Shown: piece after piece, positions 46,383 to 58,074 of the stretch
Position numbering within the stretch: position 1 is the stretch's first letter
Layout of the letters: each line of letters begins with the position of its first letter
From: Beverwykella pulmonaria
Taxonomy: Eukaryota > Ascomycota > Dothideomycetes > Pleosporales > Melanommataceae
DNA length: 64,000 nt
NCBI GenBank assembly: GCA_001599595.1
Contig: BCHH01000003.1
Span: 3,143,151 to 3,207,150 of the forward strand
Direction: 5' to 3'
The notes under the pieces: generated by a model
Seen by the model: only the letters and a program-made list of their open reading frames with translations
Databases searched by the model: none
What the model was told of the DNA's origin: nothing
Position numbers and translations under genes: made by a program

Positions 46383-47144
46383 TTATCGTTCTTTCCGGGC
46401 AGTTCGCTTCACGCTCTCGAATGGTGTTTCATGATTTCTCACCGTGTCTGCGAGATGTGACAACGGGACGTCGTAGACCTTGATCTCTGTTTGCTTTGTA
46501 GCAAACAGTGGCTGGAAGCATTCAAACTCTCCAAGTGCGAAGCAGAATGCCTCCAAAAAGTGGGCAACCCGCGTAGTCAATGGACTCTGCCCGCTATGAA
46601 CATCGAGATAGAACATAAGCTGCTCCGACCAAACTTTCGGAGCCAGTCCTAAAGACCCAATCGCATCTGTGCTGGCAACTTGGCCGATAGCGCCCGAGGA
46701 GATGAGTTCGCGCAACTTTACCGTCACCGGCGAGAGACGACTTTCGAGACCAACGTACGTCTGGACACCTTTCCGCGCGGCTAAAGTTGCGAGTTCGTTG
46801 GCTTCTTCGAAGTTTCTTCCGAGAGACCATTCGCAGTACACTTTTTTTCCATGTTCTATCGCCACTCGAGCATACGTGGCGTGCATCTTGACTGGGGTAC
46901 ACACCAGAATGAGGTCGATGTTCGGATCCGAGGCCATCGAGTCGATCTCGGCGTATGGTTTCACGGAAGAGGGGAGACCTAACGCTTCGATAGCAGCTTG
47001 GGAAGATGCGAGAGAAGAGCTCAAGACTTCAGTGATTTCGTAATGAGGACTTGCTTGGAGGTAAGGGAGGTGCGTTGTCTTTGCCCATGATGCTCCAGAA
47101 GATTGGGCCGAGAGGCCGATGATTCCAACGTGAATAGGTGGCAT
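46383..47144 (-). CDS. GAL80-like Gfo/Idh/MocA oxidoreductase, C-terminally short
   Basis: 253 residues from the ATG at 47144 (MPPIHVGIIGLSAQSSGASW). The N-terminal Rossmann fold is complete: IHVGIIGL, then IDLILVCTPVKMHATYARVA, then GKKVYCEWSLGRNFEEANEL. The Glu-Trp after the strand matches GAL80-like proteins rather than the EKP of sugar dehydrogenases. The substrate/dimer domain begins (YVGLESRLSPVTVKLRELIS, SLGLAPKVWSEQLMFYLDVH) but stops after SVKRTARKER. Family members usually run about 100-130 residues longer, with RTAPD-type wording just where this one ends. It is therefore probably truncated by a frameshift or nonsense change, or lacks a last exon that I could not find. It could be a dehydrogenase or a GAL80-type regulator; the shortened form may be inactive. 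An upstream extension of 35 codons lacks family text. Confidence 0.75.
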   Translation of the reverse strand: MPPIHVGIIGLSAQSSGASWAKTTHLPYLQASPHYEITEVLSSSLASSQAAIEALGLPSSVKPYAEIDSMASDPNIDLILVCTPVKMHATYARVAIEHGKKVYCEWSLGRNFEEANELATLAARKGVQTYVGLESRLSPVTVKLRELISSGAIGQVASTDAIGSLGLAPKVWSEQLMFYLDVHSGQSPLTTRVAHFLEAFCFALGEFECFQPLFATKQTEIKVYDVPLSHLADTVRNHETPFESVKRTARKER

Positions 47145-48588
47145 TGTGAAATTATGACGTACGGGCGATAGGATGCCAAAGTTCCTTGATATAGGTTGAG
47201 CAAAAGTGTGTCTGTAATTAGTAAGCATGCCGTTGGGGAATTCCGCCATCAGGGGCTCCGCTAGCGAGGAGCTCCGCTATTGAGAGCTTCACCGAAATCT
47301 CGGGCACAGAAAACAGGACGAGCATGAAGGATTGTATAAAAGACGCGCTTGCTTAACTTTCAGATTATGCTTGAAGATAAAGAGTTCCTATATTAGCTAC
47401 GAAAAAACATCTAGAAAGCGACAACTTTAATTGACAGCAGCCGCACGTGACACCCTTTTATCACATGCGCAAGCGAACTTAAATATCGTGGACCAAGATT
47501 CCCTAAATATTCACATGAGACAAAGTTACATATATGGAAGTTTCACAAATGTGAGTAGCTCGGCTAAGGCATTAGGGGCTAGGTATTACCCAAGATGCTA
47601 TGCGCCTTATTATCCTTAGGGACAGGGTGTAGAGTGCGTGATTGCTGACCGAAGTGATAATGTGGAAGGGCTTTGATGAATAAATGATCATAGCTCAGTG
47701 AATAGGTAATGCTGTTGCCTTGCGTGCTTGCTGATTTTCCCAACGACGTGGATTGTCAATTATCATCACGCCAGCTCTGCGATTGTGAATACCACCACTT
47801 CGCCTTGTCGACTCCCACCAGACAGTATAGAAGGTTCGGTGTTCCTTCTACGGCGGTACCTTTGATCGGCCTCTTCCTGACTGTGAATTAGGTCAAAGCA
47901 CTGGAGATTTAGTGAATACATAGAAAGTCATGCGCCACTGAAAGAGAGGGAAGGGTAGGTGAGCGGATTGGAGAAGAAAGTGTGGGGATCTGAAGATGGA
48001 CTGGCAAGGGGCAAGAATCTATGTTGGCGTTGGAGGGTGTAGTGGGAGATAGATGCTGTGCCATAGTCGTGAACCCTCATAGCTCAAGACCAGAAAAATA
48101 ATCCGGCCAGCTCACCGCGACACTTCTCCCTCCTCTCAGCTTCTCAATTGAGTCTTCAGATTCCCACCCACCATTGGCAGAATTCACCCCCTATTGACTA
48201 CATCACCATGTCCCGCGCCATCCACCGAGGCACCATATTTTCATGGTCACTCGGAAATAAGAAACAAACACTTCTAGGAATTGCTTTTCCGCTAGACAAT
48301 CAAAGTTTAGAAAAGTGTCAATTCTTCGGTGCAAGCCACCTTAAAGTAGAAAACCGAAATCTAACTCGGCATTTAGAGTTTATTGAAACTACATCCCAGT
48401 CCTCCCCCTCTACACTACTTTAGCGACAACACAATCGTCACATCTCGAGTGCATATGTTTGCGCTCAGGGAATGAGGAAGACGTAAATGATGTCCAAGAT
48501 TGAGATCAAAAATGTTCGGTATGCTTTAGACGTTGTCCTTACTATCCACCAGCCTGCTAACACTACTGTCTTTTTTACCCTACTGCTC
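47145..48588. other. Intergenic region with E-box/TATA words, no gene seen
   Basis: CACGTGACACCC at 47444-47455 is followed by TTTATCACATG and CTTAAATATCG (47478-47488), the same words found near 50.6 kb. No coding sequence was recognised. Confidence 0.45.
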
Positions 48589-49206
48589 TCAAACCTTCTG
48601 TCCCCAAACAATCTCTCTCGACACACCTTCCTCTTCCTTTCCTCCACCCCTGCCTATAACCCTAACATGAAGCTCAGGCTTATTGACCAGTGTCTGAAGC
48701 ACAACACAGTACCTCTCGGTTAATTTCCCTAGCCTCTCGATCTCGTCCTCTGTGACCTCCTTCCCATCCTCCTTCTCTCCAAACGTGAGATCAAAGCCTA
48801 GTCTGATGCCCGTAATCCCCACTGGCGCACTTTTATCGACGCCCAGCGTACCCTTAAAATCCAAATCTCCCTCCGCCATTACGGTCCCCTCTAGTATCGG
48901 TATACCCAACGCCGTCGCAACGGCCTTCAACGTGACGCCCGCGCACGCGACAAGCGCATCCAGGAGCATATCGCCGGAGCAAAGCTCGCCTGATATGTCT
49001 GGGTCCGGTCCGCCGGCTTTCGGGTGTAGGCCCGCGACTTTCGACGCTTCTTTGATAGCGGAGCCAGTGGACAGCTTGCAGGTTATGGAGGAAGAATCGA
49101 GAGATCCGGTTGATTTGAGGGTTATGACAGCGGCGCTAGGGTCGGAGCGGTAGGTGGATTTGATGGGGGCTTGCTTTTCGCGCAGAATTTGGGCAGGGGT
49201 CGTCAT
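48589..49206 (-). CDS. OsmC/Ohr-family protein
   Basis: Single exon, 205 residues. OsmC/Ohr proteins reduce organic hydroperoxides with a pair of cysteines, using a lipoyl or other thiol donor. The conserved layout is visible: LCSGDMLLDALVACAGVTLK with the likely peroxidatic Cys in the helix (Cys88; Cys76 nearby), and the partner Cys167 in LTERYCVVLQTLVNKPEL. The strands VMAEGDLDFKGTLGVDKSAP and GITGIRLGFDLTF between them fit the fold. Length is slightly above bacterial OsmC because of an N-terminal extension with substrate-strand text. No clear mitochondrial presequence is seen. The start ATG is the first in frame. No partner gene is next to it, so its role in peroxide or xenobiotic defence is inferred from family only. 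Confidence 0.9.
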   Translation of the reverse strand: MTTPAQILREKQAPIKSTYRSDPSAAVITLKSTGSLDSSSITCKLSTGSAIKEASKVAGLHPKAGGPDPDISGELCSGDMLLDALVACAGVTLKAVATALGIPILEGTVMAEGDLDFKGTLGVDKSAPVGITGIRLGFDLTFGEKEDGKEVTEDEIERLGKLTERYCVVLQTLVNKPELHVRVIGRGGGKEEEGVSREIVWGQKV

Positions 49207-51499
49207 TGTGGCGGTTTGGGTGGTGGATGCGTAAATGGGAACCGAAGAGACGAAGATTCTGGTGCGATGATAGAGCTTGAATGTCAGGGTGTCGCATTTA
49301 TATTCCTATTGTTAGTCTATTGTTTGTGATCATAGACAGTGGGTCTAAAATGTACCCCGCAAAGGGTCAAGGGAAGTTTGCATGAGGAGAAGCGGAAGGT
49401 GCTCCTTCTGGCGCGGATGGTGTAGCCGCATGTCATCTTCCGTTTTCTGTATTCCAGTAGTATTTGGGATGGGCTGATGGGTAGTTTGGAAATTTGTAGA
49501 TGGAATATCAGCGGAAAGGAAGCCCTCGATGTTATCACGAGCGATGACGTTGAAGTTAGCGGGCCAAGCGTATTAGTCAGCAATGTCTGAATTCCATTAA
49601 GCCGCGCCTAACTGACACAAGAACCAGAAATCCAGAAGCCACATTTAATAGTGGACAATGAAAGTTTCAGAAATTGAAATCGAAATCGAAATCGAAAGAG
49701 CCCTAGGACGCGAAGAACCTGGAGGTTGCACTACTTACAGCTTCACCATCGCACTGCCACGAAGCCTAACGTCAATGTAGAATTTTCGATTCCGCAAGTA
49801 AACGAAAAGTCATCCCACATATTCGAGAAATACATTGTCAATAAGAGCGTATCTGGTTTCTCTACTGGCCCGCATATTGGAGTGTAACTTCGAGACGAGA
49901 GAGATGAGTTTTAACTACCGTGTGCAAATTCTCGCAACGGAACATCAGCTGCTGATTGGCTGCCTGGGAGCTAATGGAACGATGGAAAATGCAATTCCTT
50001 CACCTCCTGATGTCCATGAAAATGCTTAATAAAGGTAGTGAGGAATCGGTTACATCGGAAGCCAGTGATCGCAAAGCCACTGGACAGATGGAGATTGGAG
50101 TCGCTTCCTACAGAAGTTGCTTTAATGTGTGGCAGAGCTCTGGCAGAAAGGATAGTCGACACAGGTCGCTATTTAGATAATTGGCAGTGCTAATGAAGTA
50201 GCCAAGGTCATTGTTGCTTCACGCCTTAAGTCAGAGCTCGTCACGCTACAATTCGAGATTTCCCAGAGCTCTTAAAGCAAGTCATGGGGGTTACGAGACT
50301 TACCAGGATCGAGAATACATTGACAAACCCAGAGATTTCAAGGTCAAATGCTCCCTTACTCAAAACTAGGCCTCAAAGAGGTCTCTCTACACAAACCCTG
50401 GCTCGTTCACCTCACTTAAATATCATATTTATAGCCTAATACTCTTCCCAGTTCCTCTTATCTCTATTTCAAAGCATTCAAACAGCCGCTGGAGGAGCTG
50501 TCCGACCGACTGTCTGGTTATTATACTCCCCACCTGTCCGTATGCAGGAGCGATACGGCGCAAAGTATATGTCTAGCCCAGCATGGGATCACGTGGTTAC
50601 ATCACGTGACACCCGTGCACGGGCGCGCCTCCTTAAATATCGCTCGCGTTTGTACATAGATGAGGAGAGCAATAACCAGAAACCTGTTGCCCACCCTACT
50701 ATCCCCGTACGCTGTGTACACCGTACAACTGTCTTATGCCTTGCCGACTAGTGCTCGCACCACTATGCAGCTAGCTGTAAGATCCCTATCAACACCACCT
50801 ATCTTAATCTCAAAACCATTAGTTTTAGAAGATCTATCATGGTATTACACGCAGTCGGTTGATCAAATAATTGAGCAAAAAAGCATTGCCATCTCATCAT
50901 TACGAATGGCAAGGAGGAAGAATCCGAATGCAGTCTGTTAAGGATAATCCCGATTTCCGAGTATTGCAAAGATGTGCATCGCTGCAGCAACTCAGGTAAA
51001 AACATAGTCGGATTGAGGAGGCCCAGTCAAGGATAATGGGAAACTGCCCAGGCACAGTGATGGCTTATATCAGGTGTCCTGTCACGGTTATGTGCCTTAT
51101 TCCTTGCTATAACAAGATATATGAAGCGGCTTAGTAGCCATACATTATGCCGTTTTCTAAGGACAAAGAAATATTGAGACTAACTCGGTGGAGATTTACC
51201 AGTTTGCGAAGCAGAATTATTGAAGTAACGAGGGTTAGAAAGAGTCATGGGCGTGTAACATTCTGTTTTTGTGAGCTACAAGACCAAACGACCCCTGAAA
51301 GAAGATGAAACCATATAAGACTTCGCGAAGCTCGAGAAGAAGGTCCATTAGGCTCTTGAATAGTGATTGAGTCTATAATGCGTCGATAATTTGTTGCTGC
51401 TGCGCAGGAATCTCGTGGTATGGAGAAGAAGCAAATTGCTTGTCCTTGTTCTTAAGATATAACCGAAATCTTTTGAAATGAAGAACTAAGATCCTCATT
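49207..51499. other. Gene-poor region with repeat-like promoter words
   Basis: Small GAAATC tandem at about 49674-49698. Two CACGTG hexamers lie at 50590 and 50603, followed by ACACCC and CTTAAATATCG (50632-50642), resembling an LTR promoter. No supported gene. Confidence 0.45.
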
Positions 51500-52284
51500 T
51501 CAATATAGCCGTGCGTTCCTGGGAATCCCAAAAATACCCACTTTGGCCTTGTGACAGCTACGCCGCAGAAACTCAGTTTCCAACCAGGTGACAACGTTCT
51601 TAATAGCCATGTGTGCATAGCCCTGCCGCTGCCGCAACTGTTTGTTCGAAACATTGAAGATGACGCGCTTGAGGTGAGTGCAGAAAAAGAGATACTCGAA
51701 GTCGGAAGCCGGGTTCGGTGGGTGCTGGGGAGGATGTGTCTCAGCCTTGTTGATGTATGTGAAGAAGGTGAAAGTGTGAATGGTGGGGCACTTGACGACC
51801 AGATCTAGGTCCATGAAGAAACGACTTGCATCGGTGAGGTACACGTAGGACCAGGAGCACTGGGCTATCCTCAACGAAGTGAATTGAATCGGACTGAGAC
51901 CGGTCTGGAGGATCTGGTTAATGTCTTTGTGGCGGATATCGAAGGTTACGTTCCGGATGAAGACGGGTTCGGCCACTTCTCGTTCCACCCGAGAGAGCCA
52001 GTACACGGAGAGTAAGACTGCTATACGACGGATGGAGAGATCGAGCGGGTTATCGAAGTGGCATTCTGCACGCATGCTTCTTGGTAGATAATTTCGCGGA
52101 TTTCTTGGGAAAGGTCTAGAAACTGTAAATGGCGTTTCTTGACTTTCTCTGTGGCGGGGCGATTCCGGGAACTAGATATCGAAATGAGACTGAACCGTGT
52201 CGTGTATATAGTCATATCTGTGGGTCGTACGCTGGGCTCGTGGGTACGCTCGCGGTGGCAGGGAACGAGGGAGAAAGACATCAT
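51500..52284 (-). pseudogene. F-box/2EXR-like protein, frameshifted
   Basis: The N-terminal frame (from ATG 52284) contains HLQFLDLSQEIREIIYQEAC, the F-box/2EXR-type leader common in fungal proteins of unknown role. It then runs into a stop. The next frame, open from about 52075 to the stop at 51500, carries the expected continuation: LSIRRIAVLLSVYWLSRVER, VAEPVFIRNVTFDI, FFCTHLKRVIFNVSNK and a C-terminal GIFGIPRNARLY. No GT-AG intron fits the phase between the blocks, because the only GT in the gap gives the wrong frame. A one-base indel near 52030-52090, or a sequencing error, is the simplest reading. A shorter 191-residue protein starting at an internal ATG (52075) is also possible. Confidence 0.6.
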
Positions 52285-54486
52285 AGGAGTCTAGTAGTGC
52301 TGGAAGCGCTCTCCTGTTAGCGTAAGGCTATATATTTAGTATCTAATGAAGGAGGAGAGTCGTGTATCCAGTTTGAAATGCCTTTCCACTTCAAGCAAGT
52401 TGCTAGAAGTTAGGGTGCTCCTATAATGAGCCCATCTGCCTCTCTTCTGTTTTCAAAGCGAAATCCGTTGTGGGAAGGAAGTGGCGTGCAAGACAACTCG
52501 CCGGTTTGCCCTAGCGTCGGACAAAGCTTACGTCATCGCTTCTAGTGGGAGAAGGTGAGATGGTGGAAAGTGAAAGACGATGTACCAAAACAGATGCACG
52601 TGATCACTGAGTGTTGACTCATGTGAAAGAGGCGAGATAGAGGAAGGTGAAAGACCATCTATGAGGAAATACGAATGATGTTCTCTAAGTATGTGCGTTC
52701 TTTCAAGTTTCGTTCATGTTTCGGTATTCATTACGACCAAATTCGATGATTATCCGTCTTACCAAGCAATTCATGTTTCTATCATATGGCTAGGATACAC
52801 ATCATCTTCATGGCAAAATATGACGAGTGATAGCAGACAGTGAGTTTATTTAAATTATCAAATGCAATTTGGCCTCTCCTCACTTACTAGGTATTAGAGA
52901 ACGCTTGAAATGAACTATTACACGGCCAAATATTACTACCAATGATCAAGGAGCGCTGTCAAATGCAGCATTCCGCCTTAGGCATAGGGTCGCTATTACT
53001 TCTCATTTCCAAAGGCTATGCTTTTCACTAAAAATGCATACTCGCCAAGGGGGATGAGTGAGCATTTCGTGGATGGAAGGATAGACCTCCCTACCAAGCG
53101 CTGGTTTCTTGAACAATTGCAGTTGTCCTTCCAGACAGCAGAGCCACCAAAATTGTCGGCTTCCACGGAAAAGAGCAAAATAGTATGTGTCTTGGAACGA
53201 TAATATACATTGCCCGAGTTTATATTCTGGTAAGGTCGCTTGCTGATCTCAAATTTCCTCGAACCAGAGGTCAAAACCATTGCCAGATAAAACCCTCTAC
53301 CAGACAGAGCAGTACAATGTCGAGATCAAAGGACCCTTTTGGCGCCTGAAAATATTTGTACCCTGGCTATAAACGACGTAAGAACATCACAGGCTTGAAA
53401 ATGTAGATGCCACCCACACGTGTAACAGTGAGCAAGGTAGTGAATTCCCCGTCTGAAGCCTTCTATTGGATGACTTTTGTTCATGCTGTTTTTCTTCGTA
53501 GTTTCACACATCCCATAACTACCATGCCTGCCATTTTAATATTTACGAAATGCAACCCGCCATCTCTATCTTAAGGTCAATCTATCGCTCTGTCCGGCAA
53601 ACCTACGCCAAAAAAAAAGAAAAGAAAAGGAAAATAACGAAAGAGAGTGTGAGCTCCATTGGTGCAGAACGGAAATACTGGGCGAGTGTGCTGTGATGTG
53701 GGCTGTTTCAGGAGTTGTGTGAGCTTTAAAAGGTAAGATGCTAAAGGCTCTGAAGGGTGTGTGGTGATGACGCCCTCAAAACAGGGGCAGTGTGCGGCTT
53801 AATTCGTGGAAGCTAGAGGCCTCGAGCTCGGTTCTTGTTGTGTAAACAAGTTCAGATGGTAGACGAGCTTCAGATGAGAGTTTTTGATGGGGGGAAGAGG
53901 TCTTGAGGAAGCGACACCATGCAGTAAAGTTGAGAGTTCACCACTAGAAAAGTATCGACATCTAAACCGTTATCACTCATTTATCTTTACCTTGTAGCTT
54001 ATCCCGCTACTCTAGGGCATCATCATCCGACGTGGCAATCTCACTCTCCATTGTCCCACTCTCAGGATACCTAATGCTGGCTCTAAATCTCCTCTCCCAC
54101 TCGGAATCTATGAATCTTACAGGGCACCTCATCACGGCCACCTTTTCAGGACTTTCTAACACTGCTATAGCTTCATTTGAGGGTGATTAGTTATCCCATA
54201 TTCTCAAGATGTTTTCTCCAAAGCAATTGCTGAGAGTCGGCGTGAAGGCGGTGACGTTGCACCAACGTCGTATATTAAAGCTCTCGCATAACCAGTTTGC
54301 ATCGGTGAATATACTGTGCGTGAACTTTTCATCACAATCGCGATAAACGGCGTCAATGTCGATGAATTCGATTACCACGTGGGTAAGACGCAGTTAAAGA
54401 TATGCGGGAAGCCAGTTGTTCATGGTACGAATTCAGGATGGAAGAACCACGAGAGAATTTAGCATCAGCGGTTTGGGGATGGTCCC

Positions 54487-54488
<2 letters not shown>
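52285..54488. other. Gene-poor region
   Basis: Many short frames, none recognised. A 63-codon minus-strand frame at 54187-54378 lacks an ATG and may be a relic. A poly-A-like tract lies at about 53611-53629. Confidence 0.45.

Positions 54489-54556
<68 letters not shown>
54489..54556. repeat. (TG)34 microsatellite
   Basis: Uninterrupted TG dinucleotide run of 68 bp, read directly. It is likely length-polymorphic between strains. It creates a false His-Thr repeat frame on the minus strand. Confidence 0.98.
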
Positions 54557-54557
<1 letters not shown>

Positions 54558-55295
54558 TATTGTAGAGACAATAAATGAAGTTATAGCTCAGTAGGGCCTG
54601 TCATTATGCAGCAGGTTATTAGTAACTAGTCTGCGACGACATTGTCAGTGACGTCCCATCTATTGTGTTCACGTCCTTTAAGTGGTACGGCTGCCTTTTT
54701 CTATTAGCATGCTCGTTCAATTTTCACAATTTAAATTTTTCGCAGCCGTGTGAAAAATAGACTCGGGGTAGAAAGGGCGTAGAGGTGCCGTGAGCCTCGC
54801 AACTTTGGCCCGAATGAGTGATGTAAGGGAGGCGTCGCGTCGCTGATTGCGTGGCTTCAGGCAGCAACGAGGGGATCGCGGCAGAACACATAGCGGAGAG
54901 AGCAAGAGATGGTAGTGAATTGCCGGTTTGAGAGCGCAAATGATGGCTCCAGTGATGGATTGTGTGTTGTCGAGGACAAGTCGTGTACGGTAGAAGGATG
55001 AGGTTGTGCACTGCCGCTGACTCATGGTCCGTGCGCCGACGCAAATAGATGATCGCCAGTGTCGCAACGCCGCGTCTCAGACCTCATACCGAACCCCGAG
55101 ATGGACATTCGCGCCGAACTTTATCAGCCTCTCTCCTCAGCACCGACACAGCAGCATGGCAGGACACATGCTATTATCCCGAAAACGCCGCGCTGATGAC
55201 GCCGGGATATAACCTGCATCGCCTCTCCTTTATTTTTCGTTTCTTGTTCCCTTAACATTCCTTACGCCTCACGCTTCACCCGTCTGCCACGCATT
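54557..55295. other. Upstream region of the second MFS gene
   Basis: Presumed promoter of the plus-strand MFS gene. No other gene was seen. Confidence 0.5.
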
Positions 55296-57102
55296 ATGGT
55301 CGCCCAGAACTCGCCCCGTGGCTCTTTCGAAGAGGGCGCGCGGCTCCTCTCACCCACCGCCGCAGAAGCGCAAGCCCCGATACCGCAGCTACCACCGAAG
55401 AAGAAGAAGCCCTGGCTGGCCCTCGTCATTCTTGTCTTCTTGCTGGTTGCCATCGTCGACGTGGGCGCCTTCCTGGCCGAAGCCCCCAAGACGCGCCTCT
55501 TTGAAGCCAACCTCTGCGTGCGGTACTACAAGGAGAACGACCCGAGCAAGATCAATCCCGATGGGACCGTCGACGAGGCGCTGTGTAAGGTGAACGAGAT
55601 CCAGCAGAAGATGGCCATGATCTTTGGGTGGCAGGACATGTTCGACGCGATACCTGGAATACTGCTGGCAGTGCCGTTTGGGACGCTCGCCGATAAATGG
55701 GGACGGAAGTGGGTCTTTGCAGCCAGTTTGATGGGACTGCAGTTCGGGACTGCGTGGATTTTGTTGATTTGTATGTGTACCTGCAGGAAGATAGGACACG
55801 GAGTGGATGGCAACGCTGACATGGGACACAGGCTACTTCCGAACCCTCCCATTACAGTTGACATGGTTCTCTTCGGCATTCTTTATCATCGGCGGCGGCC
55901 CGATCGTAGCGGTTGCTATTGGTGTCACGATGGTGTCGGATGTTTGCCCCCCTGACAAGCGGACCTCCATTTTCGTGTATCTCACCGCGAGCGTACTGGT
56001 CGCGGAACTCATAGCACCCATCATGGCCGCACAGCTTATGAAGCACGGCAACTGGCTGCCTCTCGTACTCGCTCTTGCTATCCAGCAATTCGGCATCTGC
56101 CTAGCATTCGTCTTTCCAGAGACGCTGCATATGCGCGATCTGCCTGAACCGAAGGACGATGACGAGTCAGAGTATATCGAGCTGCAGTCCAAGGAACAAG
56201 GCTACGGCATCAAGGCACAGGTCCGCAATTTTAAGGACGCTTTCGCTTTCATCAGGAAGGATTTCATATTGGCCATGGTTGTATCTACGTTTCTGGCGAA
56301 TCGATTGGGGAGGCAATCACTGAATTTGCTAATTCGATATGCCTCCAAGAGATACGGGTGGAAGATCCAAGATGTGCGTACATCGCTCACCCTACGATCA
56401 AAATATCAGCTAACGTACCGATAGGCATCGTACCTTCTCTCTTTCCGCGCTGCTACCAACCTTGTCTCCCTCATGGTCTTTATCCCTGGAGTGAACATGT
56501 TCCTCCTCAAATATATGCGACTGCCCGGCCACCATGTCGACCTCTGGATATCCCGCGGATCTATTTGCCTCACCACTATCGCCATGGTAGCCATGGGCAT
56601 CGCCGCGCATCCTGCTCTGCTCATCATTGGCCTGCTGATATATAATTTGGGAACGGGCTTCAACGCCGCCATGCGCAGTACCTCGATTCACGTTGTGGGC
56701 GGGCAGTCTAGCCCTGATATTGGCCGCTTGATGGCCGTCATTGCGATCATGGAGAGTATCGGATCCATGATTGCGGGACCGGTGCTGAACAAGAGCTTTG
56801 AATGGGCTATGGACCTGGGTGAACCATGGCTGGGTTTGCCGTTCCTTGCAAGTGGGCTCGTCTTTGGGGCCATGGTATTCGTCACTTTCATGATCTCGGT
56901 TAAGGACAAAGAGGCTGCTTACATTGAAGTTGACTCCGACGAGCCAATGGATTTGGAATCGCCCCGCGGAAGCAGTTCGGCGCTGGAACGCCAATCGCCG
57001 CGCCGCTATAGCTCACACGAGAGCGCCTTTAACGGCTCTGCCTCTCTGTCCCCATACACGCCTACACATAACGGCACCAGCTCCACCCACAAGCATTTAT
57101 AG
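55296..57102 (+). CDS. MFS transporter (MFS_1 type)
   Basis: Three exons, 55296-55770, 55832-56373 and 56425-57102, with 61- and 51-bp GT-AG introns; 564 residues. Joins read ILLI-C-YFRTLPLQL and GWKIQD/ASYLLSFRAATN. About twelve membrane segments are visible. The motif-A loop is clear: GTLADKWGRKWVF, about residues 130-142. The first extracellular loop is long and holds a Cys pair (NLCVRYYKENDPSKINPDGT ... LCKVNEIQQK), as in fungal carriers distantly like SLC46/tetracycline transporters. The middle cytosolic loop is acidic (EPKDDDESEYIELQSKEQGY). The tail is Ser-rich. It probably exports or imports a small organic compound at the plasma membrane; the substrate is unknown. Its TAG stop overlaps the stop of the convergent BTB gene by 6 bp. 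The start ATG is the first in frame. Confidence 0.92.
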
Positions 57103-58074
57103 GCGTCTCAGTAACTCAGCGCCAAATTCGGGCGACTCCAAGATCAGATCCTCCCATCCATCGCTTGTCTTCAAGTCCCGGAAGCGAGCCCGAGCCGACT
57201 TGACAATCTCCTCTTTCAGGTCAGCAAATTTGGTGCTGTTACCGTGCCGATACACTTCGCGAATACACGGAACCATCTCGATGTTCCAAGGCCCAGAACG
57301 TAGCCGTTTCTTGAGCTTGTCGGTTGCCACATGACAGAGGGATTCGATGCCAAATCGCTGTGCCGCTATGTATATCTGAAAGTGGAATAAGAGCTCATTG
57401 GGGGTTTCGCTCGGGTCAGGCAACTGTGTAGTGCACACAGACGCTGTAGATGAGCGATCGGGTGTTCCTGCGATGGTAGTATTCATGGACGTTACGCTGT
57501 TGTCGCTTTGCAAAGATGGATCTTCGGTTTCAAGATTTGTAGGAGATTGCAAGGAGTTCGCGGCTTCTTGCTCTGTATCGTCCTCGACATCTTCATTGGC
57601 CTCTGGCAATCCGAAGGCCAATGGCTGCGGGCCACTTGCGCTGTACTCGAGCGTATACAGGAATGTCAGGACGGCGGCCAGAATGTGGGACTCGCATTCG
57701 GATGGGTCGATCCAGATTTTTGTCGGCTTCGCTGGCGATGCCTGACCGACTTAGCACGCACTCATGGCTGTCGCTAGCGTACCTCGACTCACATAGTCGT
57801 ATTCCCCCTCTGCGGGGCCGCAACATTCCGCAAAGAAATGTGAGCGCGGACAGACAATGGCGCGGTGCACGGGGTATCTGTCATTTCCGCAGATGATGAC
57901 TAGATCGGCGTACTTATTGTTCTGGACAAGAGAGATGATTCCATGGTAAAGAGTCAGACATGAGCTATTCAATGCCATATGTTTGCTGTCTTTGGAGATA
58001 CCATATGGTAGAATGGATTTGGGTTCGGTGGAGCTGATGGAGGGTTCAGAGGGAGTGCTTTGTGTGCCGCCCAT
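57097..58074 (-). CDS. BTB/POZ-domain protein
   Basis: Two exons, 58074-57793 and 57741-57097, with a 51-bp GT-AG intron; 308 residues. The BTB fold spans about residues 50-135: KYADLVIICGNDRYPVHRAI, VCPRSHFFAECCG, then after the join EYDY/ASPAKPTKIWIDPSE and HILAAVLTFLYTLEYSA. A Ser/Thr/Glu-rich linker follows (about 140-205). Then comes a BACK-like helical part (LFHFQIYIAAQRFGIESLCH, VATDKLKKRL). Fungal BTB proteins of this size may act as adaptors or in protein-protein contacts; none of the surroundings tells which. No zinc finger, kelch or MATH domain is present. The stop codon TAA (57097-57099) overlaps the last codons of the MFS gene on the other strand. Confidence 0.9.

Noticed and set aside
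52022..52072. 51-bp GTGCAG...TATAG intron in the F-box-like gene
   Set aside because: Splicing it leaves the downstream block in the wrong frame.
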